DNA from: a virus
Virus record (IMG/VR): IMGVR_UViG_3300009702_000021
Span: 1 to 64,000 of that record
Length of the DNA: 64,000 nt
Reading direction: 5' to 3' (one strand)
Below are positions 18,194-25,935 of the stretch, piece after piece. The position numbers and the translations under genes are program-made. The stretch's first letter is position 1. Every line of letters begins with the position of its first letter. The notes beneath the pieces were generated by a model. That model made no database searches. It saw only the letters and a program-made list of their open reading frames with translations, and had not been told where the DNA came from.

Positions 18194-18253
18194 ATGACGA
18201 CTACAGGGCCTCAGAAGGCGTCAGGGTTGCGGTACCGCAAGGTCGAGACATGA
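18194..18253 (+). CDS. Possible 19-residue leader peptide before the spike gene
   Basis: ATG 18194 opens a 19-residue frame (MTTTGPQKASGLRYRKVET) that ends TGA overlapping the spike ATG (ATGA). Palindrome copy 7 lies inside it, read as LRYRK. No convincing ribosome site is visible, so this could be a leader that couples translation to the spike gene or a chance frame. Confidence 0.25.
   Translation: MTTTGPQKASGLRYRKVET
18227..18240. repeat. 14-bp palindrome, copy 7 (perfect)
   Basis: TTGCGGTACCGCAA, 9 bases before the ATG of the spike gene, at the end of a 133-base gap. No strong ribosome site is seen between it and the start. Confidence 0.95.
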
Positions 18254-19431
18254 GCAACACAGCAACGGACAAACACACCCAGGAACGCGACACCCGGGGG
18301 GCACGCTACGACCATATGTGGCTAGGCGAGGTAGTAGCGAACGACGACCCACTCAAGCTCGGTCGGGTCCAGGTCTTCGTAGACGGGATCCATGAGCCTT
18401 CGAGTAACTGGGCCTTCCCGATCGGGTTCATGCACGGGGTGAAGGAGGGCATCTGGGCTGTTCCACGGGTAGGTGCCCAGGTAGTCGTCTTCCTGAACCA
18501 GGGTGACGTCGACCACCCCTACTACATGCCTGGCCCGTTCGGGGCCCCGGGCGGAGCCACTGACGTACCGGACCAGGTTCCGACCGGAGACGTTGATCAC
18601 TGGGTGGTCCGGTTCGCCCAATGGCACGTCGTCATCAACGGCCGGGACTCGGACGCCAAGATGACCGTCAAGGACGAGGTCTCTGGCACTACGCTCGAGA
18701 TCGACCGGATCAACGGTCCAGGCGACTTCCTCCAGGATGTCAGGGGCAGTGAGACGGTCAAGGTAAATCTCGACCGTGACGTCACGGTCGAGCAGGGCAA
18801 CGAGACTCACACGGTGGCCCTAGGAAACCGGACCAAGCAGGTCACGGTCGGGAACGAAGTCGAGACCATCGGCGGAAACAAGACCAAGACCGTCACGGGC
18901 GGCGAAGTCGACACGATCAACGGCGCAGCAGGAAAGGTTGAGACCGTCACGGGCGTAGCCGGATCCACGGAGACCATCCCAGCCGGACCCAAGACGGTTA
19001 CAGCCGGGCTAGCAGTAAACGTGACTGCTGGTGCGGCGATGACACTCACGGCTGGTGGGCTCTTGTCGATGATCGGCTCCGGGGTCTCGATGAACAGCGG
19101 AGGCGGACCGACTACGGTCGTCAGCGGAGGACTGGTGACCAAGCAGTTCCTAGGCGCGGTACAGGAGACGATCACCGGGATACTGACACAGACCCTGAAC
19201 GGTGCTGCAACCATCAACGCCGCCGGACTCTACGCAGTGATCGGGGCCTCTATCCAGCTCGGGATCACGGCAGCGCTCAAGAGCCTAGTTACCCAAGACG
19301 TTTTCGCCCAGTGGGGAAACCTCCATACTCACGGAGGAGGATCCGTTCCTGACCAGAAGGTCGTTCCCTCTGCAACGGGCCCAGACGTCGACATCAACCT
19401 CGTGACTACACAGAACGTGACTGCGAGCTAG
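18250..19431 (+). CDS. Baseplate spike protein (gpV/gp5-like)
   Basis: 393 residues. The N-terminal OB fold reads LGEVVANDDPLKLGRVQVFV, WAVPRVGAQVVVFLNQGDVD, then HPYYMPG. Next come ~20 short repeats of T-V-x-x-G-N/G type (KTKTVTGGEVDTINGAAGK, TVTAGLAVNVTAG), the triple-stranded beta helix of the spike shaft. The C-terminal LHTHGGGSVPDQ is a metal-binding HxH tip signature known from spike proteins. It would be carried on the hub and pierce the outer envelope. The distance from palindrome copy 7 to its ATG is 9 bases. Confidence 0.9.
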   Translation: MSNTATDKHTQERDTRGARYDHMWLGEVVANDDPLKLGRVQVFVDGIHEPSSNWAFPIGFMHGVKEGIWAVPRVGAQVVVFLNQGDVDHPYYMPGPFGAPGGATDVPDQVPTGDVDHWVVRFAQWHVVINGRDSDAKMTVKDEVSGTTLEIDRINGPGDFLQDVRGSETVKVNLDRDVTVEQGNETHTVALGNRTKQVTVGNEVETIGGNKTKTVTGGEVDTINGAAGKVETVTGVAGSTETIPAGPKTVTAGLAVNVTAGAAMTLTAGGLLSMIGSGVSMNSGGGPTTVVSGGLVTKQFLGAVQETITGILTQTLNGAATINAAGLYAVIGASIQLGITAALKSLVTQDVFAQWGNLHTHGGGSVPDQKVVPSATGPDVDINLVTTQNVTAS

Positions 19432-19468
19432 GTGAGGATCAGATACTATGCCCACCAAGGAGGCCTAA

Positions 19469-19669
19469 GTGGCCTACAAGATCACCTTCACGGACGGCGT
19501 CATCAGGCAGTTCCCGCTCGGGACCCAGCCGTGCTGCATCGCGCTCGACGAGTCTAAGAACAAGTGGGCCATGAAGAAGGTCCAGGACCTCCAGGCCGGT
19601 GACCACTTGGCCTTCTACTATGAAGCCAAGGGGCCGACGCAGGAGGTCCAGGTGGTCGAGGCAGTCTAG
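19469..19669 (+). CDS. Small unknown protein between spike and fibre genes
   Basis: 66 residues from GTG after a GGAGG site. CCIALDESKNKWAMKKVQDLQAGDHLAFYYE has an attractive but weak resemblance to the beta-start of Hint/intein-type modules (a Cys then 'DL..GD'). It is too short for a complete Hint domain, so I leave it unassigned. Function unknown. Confidence 0.5.
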   Translation: MAYKITFTDGVIRQFPLGTQPCCIALDESKNKWAMKKVQDLQAGDHLAFYYEAKGPTQEVQVVEAV

Positions 19670-19693
19670 CCATACACGCAGGAGTAACTCACC

Positions 19694-21226
19694 ATGGCTC
19701 GCAATACTCTCGCCGTTGAATACATGACGCCTGCTACGCAGGTCCAGGTCTACCGACTCAACAACGGTTCATTCATCGCCCTCGGAAACCCGTTCACTCC
19801 GTCGAACGGAATGGTCACGAACGCCAGCCCTCCCGCCCACACGAATCTGGCGGTCGAGTTCGGTGGAGACTTCTATGTCAACGTCGCCGGAGACGTGAGG
19901 AAGCTGGACCCTTCCACGGACAACTGGGTCGCTGAGACCCTCCCGGCCGTGACGCTCGATGCGAATGTGGACTTCACTGGGTTCTTTATCGGGTGGAGCA
20001 GCGCGGGGATCCCTCGCCTCTGTTGGGCACTCAGGACGAACACGAATCTCGCCAGGACGATGTACCTCGAACTAGGCGGGGCTTGGACCCTCGGTGCTCC
20101 GGGTCCCATTGTGACCCAAACTGCAGGTCAGGGCCCTTCTGGGCGTGGCATGTTCCGCAACACATTCCACACGAGCCTAGGGGGCAATGAGAGTCACAAC
20201 TACGACGTAGCGACTGACTCCTGGGGAGTCCAATTCTTGGGTCAGAATTCGAGGTCCCAGTTCGTTCGTGCGCGTGGCCGGTTCTTCATGTTGCGCACTA
20301 CCAGTGAGAATCCGCTCGGTGGGTTCTTGGATATCCACGAGTTCATTGGTGGCGTCTGGGTCTTGATCATCGACGGGTCGATCGTCGGTCAGCCCATGCT
20401 TCAGGATAACGGGATCGGCTATCCACTGAGCAGTGGAGGCAACTCCGCGGACGGCTTTGCTGCATTCTACGATCAGGCTGCTGACAAGATCATCATCGTC
20501 GCCTACGAGGACCTGGGCACAGTACAGACCCGTGGCATGAAGGTCCTCTCGGTCGACCCTGACACGCGCACCGTCGTGGATCTCACGACGCCAGTGGCGC
20601 CTGCGGCACTCCGCTACAACACGACAGCCCCGAGCGCTGTGATTGACGCTCGCATTCGGATCCAGGTTGACAATGAGACGAACCCGCTCGCTCAGACCGT
20701 CTCGGTCTGGATCGAGATCGCTGACGGCCAGTACGAAGGCTTTGCCTACGCCAACACGACCACGACCATGACATCCCTCGGAACTGGTGGAGGACGCGAG
20801 ATCGCCCTCGCGCACGACGTGATTGGTGGCGGCGAGTTCTTCTATGAGGGCTCCACGACGGCAGATCCATATCGGTCGGTGTTCGAGGTCCAGGCACGCG
20901 TCCCGATCCCTGGCGGGACGCGCATGTTCTTTACCGCGTGGGTATTCGACGAGACCGGTGGAGCACCTGCGACGACTGACCTGACGCTCGCCATTTACTA
21001 CAACAAGTCAGCCCAGGGCCTGTTTGGCAAGCCTGGCGCGCTCGCGTCAATCAGCGCTGTCGCAAAGGTTAGTGGGCCGGGATCGGCCCCGGTCCTGAGC
21101 GCCGGGAAGGTGAACAACGTCACGCCAGACGGGACAACGGTGTACTCCGTGGACTGGAATGCGGTCGGTGCGGCTCAGGTCGCAGACGGCGAGTTCCACC
21201 AGCTCATGCCGCGCGTCGAGGTCTAG
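19694..21226 (+). CDS. Tail fibre/receptor-binding protein, propeller-like plus C-terminal beta domain
   Basis: 510 residues. Residues ~20-320 show repeated aromatic/Gly beta phrases (FYVNVAGDVRKLDPSTDNWV, YDVATDSWGVQFLGQN) of the kelch/beta-propeller kind. The C-terminal ~190 residues (MFFTAWVFDETGGAPATTDL) look like a carbohydrate-binding jelly roll. It follows the spike gene, as receptor-binding proteins often do. The fold and role are inferred from pattern. Confidence 0.5.
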   Translation: MARNTLAVEYMTPATQVQVYRLNNGSFIALGNPFTPSNGMVTNASPPAHTNLAVEFGGDFYVNVAGDVRKLDPSTDNWVAETLPAVTLDANVDFTGFFIGWSSAGIPRLCWALRTNTNLARTMYLELGGAWTLGAPGPIVTQTAGQGPSGRGMFRNTFHTSLGGNESHNYDVATDSWGVQFLGQNSRSQFVRARGRFFMLRTTSENPLGGFLDIHEFIGGVWVLIIDGSIVGQPMLQDNGIGYPLSSGGNSADGFAAFYDQAADKIIIVAYEDLGTVQTRGMKVLSVDPDTRTVVDLTTPVAPAALRYNTTAPSAVIDARIRIQVDNETNPLAQTVSVWIEIADGQYEGFAYANTTTTMTSLGTGGGREIALAHDVIGGGEFFYEGSTTADPYRSVFEVQARVPIPGGTRMFFTAWVFDETGGAPATTDLTLAIYYNKSAQGLFGKPGALASISAVAKVSGPGSAPVLSAGKVNNVTPDGTTVYSVDWNAVGAAQVADGEFHQLMPRVEV

Positions 21227-21229
21227 GAC

Positions 21230-21243
21230 TTGCGGTACCGCAA
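21230..21243. repeat. 14-bp palindrome, copy 8 (perfect)
   Basis: TTGCGGTACCGCAA in the short gap between the propeller-like gene and the LamG-gp25 fusion, 19 bases before its ATG and just before a CTCCTGAGGAG ribosome-site hairpin. Confidence 0.95.
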
Positions 21244-21262
21244 ATCTCCTGAGGAGTAACCC

Positions 21263-23143
21263 ATGCCCCTGCCATCTGGCGGCGCATCACATGAACCAGC
21301 ACTCGATGCAGTTTCGGTTCCGCCAGCGGCTGGGCCGGCACAGGAGGTTGCACTCGATGCAGTTTCGGTTCCGCCAGCGGCTGGGCCCTCGCGTTCACTG
21401 TCCCTATCTACAAGTGCAGGTGAGTCATCCGGTGCATCACAGGAGATGTCCGGTGACTTCCTTCCCCGCTCGTGGATAGGACCGGTCCAGGAGAAGCAGG
21501 GTAGCTTCCTCCCGGTACTGGCACCTACCAAGTTTTCGGGTCCAGCGCGTTCAGCCAAGATGGTCGCATCGCTGTTTCTCCCGCCAGGCGCAGGGCCGGC
21601 CCAGGAGTCACAGCTTGAAGCTGTAACTGGCCTCGCGCCCTTCGTAAACGATGTCGTAGTAGAGCAGCGTGATAGGGCCAATACTTTCCTGACCGACGTC
21701 TCCTTCCTTGCGGGTCAGGTGACGGGAGACAAGCTCTCGTTGGCAGTGGAGTGGCAGATCGGCGGTACGTCTGGGACATGGAATCCTGCGACTCCACAGA
21801 CATTTGATCGCAAGCATGATCCAGAGGACCCGGGTGGGATCATCCGTCGCGTGGATCGCCGTGGACTCGAGGGATACTGGCGCTTTGAGCAGGACTTCCT
21901 AGACACAGCGGAGTTCGCTCGCCCACTGACCGAGATCGGCACTGTTCCGTTCACTACAGGAGGCGTACAGGGAGACGCAGTCCAGTTCGCCAACAACTCA
22001 GCAAACTACCTACAGCGCAACGTCGATGACCCCACCATGGCGTTCGCAGCTGATGATGACTTCACGCTGCGTGTCTGGGTCCGCTGGACCAGCATCGCGG
22101 GTTCCCAGACCATCATTGAGAAGTTCACTCCACCCTCTGGGCCGGGCTGGAGCCTGACCAAGCTCGTCGACTCTCGGATCCAGTTCCACTACGGTGGCCC
22201 ACCGGGGCTTCTGATTGAGACCTCTGGCTCGCTCGCAGTCGCAGATGCAACTTGGCACCAGATCGTCGTGCGCCGCCGCACCAAGGTCCTCGAGGTGTTC
22301 TACGACGGGGCCAAGGCTGCGCTGGTCGTAGACCCTCCCGAGCCGATCACCCCGCTCGCTCCATCCACGAACTTCCTCACCCTGGGTCGTCGGTCGAACG
22401 GTACCCAGCCCCTGGATGCTGACGTGGATGAGGTTGCGATCTGGACGCGATCCCTCAGCAATGCAGAGGTAGTTCAGGACTATGCGGAGGGAGCCGGGCG
22501 AGTCCTCCCGGGCACCGAGACAGTTCCTCTCGGTCTTCCATTCAACTTCGTCTGGGACACGATCCGTGACCTACCGGAAGGAGAATTTGAGGACGTCTTC
22601 GTCAGGGTCAGCGTCTCCAACAACCCAACTACGTCGGTGATCGTTGGTCCGCTATCCATAGCTACGGTTGCTCTGACTTCCGAGGACGCCCTAGCACGGA
22701 ACCTCCAGCGGCGCGCACTCGCTGATCGGGTCGATCAAGACTTCCTCGGATGTGGGCTCCTGATCCCGTTCTGCCGTGGCTCAAGGGATTTTGAGAATGC
22801 TTGTGGGGTTGAATTGGTCCGCTCATCTGTACGACAGATCCTCGGGACTCGTGCCGCGGTTGGTCAGTTCCCAGGTGACCTCCCGTGGCGCCCAGATTTC
22901 GGCAATAAGATATGGATCCTGAGGCACCGGAACAATGACAGGATCCTGCGTGAGGAGGCGGTAGCGTTCGTCCAGGAGGCCCTCCGGTTCGAGCCGCGGG
23001 TAGAGGTCACGGAGGTCGTCGCCTCCGTTAACCCTGAGGACCCGAACCGGCTTGACGTCACGGTCCGATACCGGATCATCAAGACGAACACCCTGGACAA
23101 CAGGGTATTCCTACCCGAGTTCGAGGAAGTGGTAACGATCTGA
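21263..23143 (+). CDS. Baseplate wedge protein: LamG-like domain fused to gp25-like domain
   Basis: 626 residues. Residues 1-130 are low complexity with a 17-residue tandem repeat (ALDAVSVPPAAGP). Residues ~205-420 form a concanavalin/LamG domain (GYWRFEQDFLD, DFTLRVWVRWTS, ATWHQIVVRRR). Residues ~470-626 carry the gp25/GPW-type wedge: FPGDLPWRPDFGNKIWILRH, EAVAFVQEALRFEPRVEVTE. gp25-like domains normally stand alone at ~130 residues and sit at the sheath-baseplate junction, so an N-terminal glycan-binding domain is unusual. Confidence 0.75.
   Translation: MPLPSGGASHEPALDAVSVPPAAGPAQEVALDAVSVPPAAGPSRSLSLSTSAGESSGASQEMSGDFLPRSWIGPVQEKQGSFLPVLAPTKFSGPARSAKMVASLFLPPGAGPAQESQLEAVTGLAPFVNDVVVEQRDRANTFLTDVSFLAGQVTGDKLSLAVEWQIGGTSGTWNPATPQTFDRKHDPEDPGGIIRRVDRRGLEGYWRFEQDFLDTAEFARPLTEIGTVPFTTGGVQGDAVQFANNSANYLQRNVDDPTMAFAADDDFTLRVWVRWTSIAGSQTIIEKFTPPSGPGWSLTKLVDSRIQFHYGGPPGLLIETSGSLAVADATWHQIVVRRRTKVLEVFYDGAKAALVVDPPEPITPLAPSTNFLTLGRRSNGTQPLDADVDEVAIWTRSLSNAEVVQDYAEGAGRVLPGTETVPLGLPFNFVWDTIRDLPEGEFEDVFVRVSVSNNPTTSVIVGPLSIATVALTSEDALARNLQRRALADRVDQDFLGCGLLIPFCRGSRDFENACGVELVRSSVRQILGTRAAVGQFPGDLPWRPDFGNKIWILRHRNNDRILREEAVAFVQEALRFEPRVEVTEVVASVNPEDPNRLDVTVRYRIIKTNTLDNRVFLPEFEEVVTI
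21299..21387. repeat. Tandem repeat, 38-bp identical core at 51-bp period
   Basis: Two copies, 21299-21336 and 21350-21387, are identical over 38 bp and encode the 17-residue repeat at the N-terminus of the LamG-gp25 protein. A third, diverged trace (QEAVTG-like) follows near 21606. Likely a recent in-frame duplication. Confidence 0.85.
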
Positions 23144-23343
23144 TGTCCAGCCAAGCAACGCCGCGAACTTCTAACTTCCTCGCCTGGCTCACGACTGAGC
23201 CGGATCACCACGAGGTCCGGTCGGCGCCGGGGACCTACTGCCGAGACCATTCTCTGGGTGAAGTGCTCTACTGTGGAAAGTGCAAGAAGGCGTGGAGCCC
23301 GTGCTGTAGCGAGTCGCGCCCGTGTCCGCAGGAGGAACGCTAG
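23143..23343 (+). CDS. Small Cys-rich (zinc-ribbon-like) protein
   Basis: 66 residues from ATG overlapping the upstream TGA. The C-terminal half has CRDHSLGEVLYCGKCKKAWSPCCSE: two CxxC-type pairs, as in a minimal zinc ribbon. It sits between two baseplate genes but does not look structural. Function unknown. Confidence 0.55.
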   Translation: MSSQATPRTSNFLAWLTTEPDHHEVRSAPGTYCRDHSLGEVLYCGKCKKAWSPCCSESRPCPQEER

Positions 23344-24885
23344 ATGGTCTCAACGATCACCAGCCAGGCGAGTGACTTCACGAGCCGGGACTTCGACTCA
23401 TGGGTGATCCAGCTACGCTCTAACGTCAACGCGGCATTTCCTGGCTGGACCGACTTCAATACATCTAACTTCGGCAACATCCTCCTCGAGATGTTCGCCC
23501 ACACGCTTGATGTCCTGAGCTTCTACCAGGACCAGCAATACCTCGAGACCCGGATCATGTTTGCCCAACTGCGCCGGTCCATGATCGCCCTGGGTAAGAA
23601 CGTGGGATTCGAGCTGCCCGGAGCCGTCGCGGCCACCGCGGACCTCGAGTTCACCTTCGCTGACGGACTAACTCGGGCGACCGACCTGATCATTCCCCAG
23701 GGGACGGTCGTCAGGACCAACGACCTGACGGATAACGTCGAGTTCGACCTCCTGGCCCCAGCCACGATCACGGCTGGTCTGATCCAGGTCAGCAGCCAGA
23801 GCGCCGAACAAGCCCGGGCCCAGGTCCAGGCGATCACTGCAGACGGTACGGCGGACCAGCGTGCTCAGTTGAACGCTACTCCCTACCTTGACCGGTCTGC
23901 CTCTGTCTTGTTCGGAATCACCGCCTGGACCGAGGTCGACGACTTCCTCTCGAGCGGTCCCGCCGATACCGTGTTCCGCGTGGCCGTGGACGAGAACGAC
24001 CGTGCGGCCCTGATATTCGGTGACGGCATCAACGGGGCAATCCCGTCTGGCGGAGGCACGGTTGACTACAAGACCGGGGGAGGGAGCCAGGGAAACGTGG
24101 ATGCCAACACGATCGATACCTTCCGCGACGGTAGCGTCTTCACGACGATCGGTGGAGAGTCGGTCCAGCTGCTCGTGCGGAACCCTAGCGCGGCATCTGG
24201 CGGTGTAGACCGCATGTCCGTCGAGGAGGCCAGGGTGGCGATCCCTGCGAGCCTCAGGACTGTCGGGAACCGGTCCGTGACCCGCGACGACTTCGAGGAC
24301 AACGCGAAGAAGGTCCGCGGCGTGGCCCGCGCGATGATGCTGACCTCGGACGACGACGCGACGATCCCGGAGAACACGGGGCGTCTCTACATCGTCCCGG
24401 TCGGCGGTGGTCTCCCGAGCGCAGCACTCAAGACTGAGGTCGCCGACTTCATCAACACCAGCTTCCCTCCAACGATCACGTTCACGTTCAGCGTCGAGGA
24501 TCCTGTCCTTCTGATCATCTCGTTCGACGCCGTGACCCACCTCAACCCGGGCGTGACTGAGGTTGAGGCCCGGACGGCAGTAGAGGCATCCCTCGATGCC
24601 TTCTTCTCACTGCTGAACGCTGACGGGTCAGAGAACAGCCAGATTGACTTCGGATTCAAGATCCGCACCGAGCGGATGCCGGCTGGGTCCCTCACTGGTG
24701 AGATCCCGTTCTCGGACCTGTTCAACGCTGTCCGTGATGCTGCGTTGCCTGACGGCCGGCTCGCCTTCCGCAAGGTGGAAGAGGACACGTTCGTGCCAGC
24801 CAACGACGTCGTCTTGCTTGATACCGAATTCCCCGTAGTTGGGAGCATATCACTCACCAATGGACAGACGAGCGCGCCTTACTAA
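23344..24885 (+). CDS. Baseplate wedge protein J-like
   Basis: 513 residues starting one base after the preceding stop. The N-terminus ITSQASDFTSRDFDSWVIQL, TSNFGNILLEMFAHTLDVLSF and the C-terminal GGVDRMSVEEARVAIPASLR, then GNRSVTRDDFEDNAKKV are the signatures of baseplate J-like/gp6-like proteins. They build the ring around the hub. Gene order gp25, J, I matches P2 and related phages. Confidence 0.85.
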   Translation: MVSTITSQASDFTSRDFDSWVIQLRSNVNAAFPGWTDFNTSNFGNILLEMFAHTLDVLSFYQDQQYLETRIMFAQLRRSMIALGKNVGFELPGAVAATADLEFTFADGLTRATDLIIPQGTVVRTNDLTDNVEFDLLAPATITAGLIQVSSQSAEQARAQVQAITADGTADQRAQLNATPYLDRSASVLFGITAWTEVDDFLSSGPADTVFRVAVDENDRAALIFGDGINGAIPSGGGTVDYKTGGGSQGNVDANTIDTFRDGSVFTTIGGESVQLLVRNPSAASGGVDRMSVEEARVAIPASLRTVGNRSVTRDDFEDNAKKVRGVARAMMLTSDDDATIPENTGRLYIVPVGGGLPSAALKTEVADFINTSFPPTITFTFSVEDPVLLIISFDAVTHLNPGVTEVEARTAVEASLDAFFSLLNADGSENSQIDFGFKIRTERMPAGSLTGEIPFSDLFNAVRDAALPDGRLAFRKVEEDTFVPANDVVLLDTEFPVVGSISLTNGQTSAPY

Positions 24886-25076
24886 TGAGTGAAGCTGAGA
24901 AGATCGCCAGAGCATTCCATGAGGCCTACGAGCGGCTTGCTCCTGCATACAGCTACAAGACCCGAAAGGCCAGTGCCGTAGACTGGCTTGATGTACCGGA
25001 GAACAACAGGGCCCTCATGGTGGCTACCGTTCAGGACCTCATCGACCGTGGTGATGTTGCGGTACCGCAAACATGA
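24885..25076 (+). CDS. Small helical protein, unknown
   Basis: 63 residues from ATG. It begins MSEAEKIARAFHEAYERLAP and ends VAVPQT, where palindrome copy 9 encodes the AVPQ. This N-terminal motif (helix, then DWLDVPENNRALMVATVQDL) recurs in many phage small proteins. Its stop overlaps the next ATG. Function unknown. Confidence 0.6.
   Translation: MSEAEKIARAFHEAYERLAPAYSYKTRKASAVDWLDVPENNRALMVATVQDLIDRGDVAVPQT
25057..25070. repeat. 14-bp palindrome, copy 9 (perfect)
   Basis: TTGCGGTACCGCAA inside the end of the 63-residue gene, read Ala-Val-Pro-Gln, and 2 bases upstream of the ATG of the next tiny gene. Confidence 0.95.
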
Positions 25077-25189
25077 CCAGGATGGCGGACAAGATGATTC
25101 GGTTTTCGACGCAGAGACGGGGTCTGGCCCGATCTGTAGGAAGCAGTCCTCACCTTGAGTTTCTCTCGGTATTTGAGGGTCGGTCGTGA
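25073..25189 (+). CDS. 38-residue ORF between two overlapping starts
   Basis: ATG 25073 overlaps the upstream TGA (ATGA) and the TGA 25187-25189 overlaps the next gene's GTG start (GTGA). This pattern indicates a real, translationally coupled small gene. MTRMADKMIRFSTQRRGLAR is basic. No family is recognised. Without it the gap between the neighbours would be 109 bases. Confidence 0.6.
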   Translation: MTRMADKMIRFSTQRRGLARSVGSSPHLEFLSVFEGRS

Positions 25190-25914
25190 GCTTTCTCCTC
25201 GAGGGTCTCATCCCGGACTTCAACCTCAGGATCGACGATCCCGTCATCGTCGTCCCCGGAGAGACCGTCACTCGAGGCTGGCTCGACGTCTTCCTGAACG
25301 AGATTCTCCAGCCGTCGCTCGATGATGCCTGTTCCGAGGCGCGGCGCTGGATTGACCAACAGGACATCGACACCGCAGACTCACAGACCATCGACGCTAT
25401 CCTCCGGGACCTCGGAAACCCGTTCGAGATCGCATTCAGCCTGCCACTGAACCGTCGACGCCTACTCGCCCGCGTCCTGTTTGACGTCTACAAGAGCAAG
25501 GGCACCACGACGGGCATGGAACAAGTGATCTTCGCCCTTACCCAGATCGCGGCAACGGTGGTGGCCCCGGGGACAGTATCTGCGTTCATCCTCAATGAGG
25601 ACGAGCTGGCAGATACGCCTACCGTGCCCCCTCCGGTGCCAGACGAGAGCCTGACCAGCTTCGGGTTCTTGGGCGTCTCACCGGGGTTCAACTTCTACAG
25701 CTTCCAGGTCGACGTTCCTCAGGTGCTTACCTCAGAGGAACGCGCTATCATCACGGAGATCGTGCTGCTGATGAAGCCGGCACATACACACTTCGTAGGA
25801 TTCATCGAGCCGGCGGCCGGGACGTCGATTGATCACTGGGAGTTAGGGCTGAGTCACCTGACGGATCCGAGCGAGCCACTCCTCGGGGACGAAGCCGACA
25901 TCCACGGGCCGTAG
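25186..25914 (+). CDS. Baseplate protein I-like
   Basis: 242 residues from a GTG start. DAILRDLGNPFEIAFSLPLNR, LLARVLFDVYKSKGTTTGM, then LTSEERAIITEIVLLMKPAHTHFV match tail protein I/gp53-like baseplate wedge proteins, in which the 'MKPAHT..' ending is typical. It completes the 25-J-I set. The fibre gene follows by 21 bases. Confidence 0.75.
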   Translation: MSFLLEGLIPDFNLRIDDPVIVVPGETVTRGWLDVFLNEILQPSLDDACSEARRWIDQQDIDTADSQTIDAILRDLGNPFEIAFSLPLNRRRLLARVLFDVYKSKGTTTGMEQVIFALTQIAATVVAPGTVSAFILNEDELADTPTVPPPVPDESLTSFGFLGVSPGFNFYSFQVDVPQVLTSEERAIITEIVLLMKPAHTHFVGFIEPAAGTSIDHWELGLSHLTDPSEPLLGDEADIHGP

Positions 25915-25935
25915 GTCAGCAGCAGAGGTTAGACA

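Noticed and set aside
19469-19669. Split or mini-intein (Hint-like) protein
   Set aside because: Only a few residues match; the 66-residue length and absence of a C-terminal His-Asn make this unsupported.
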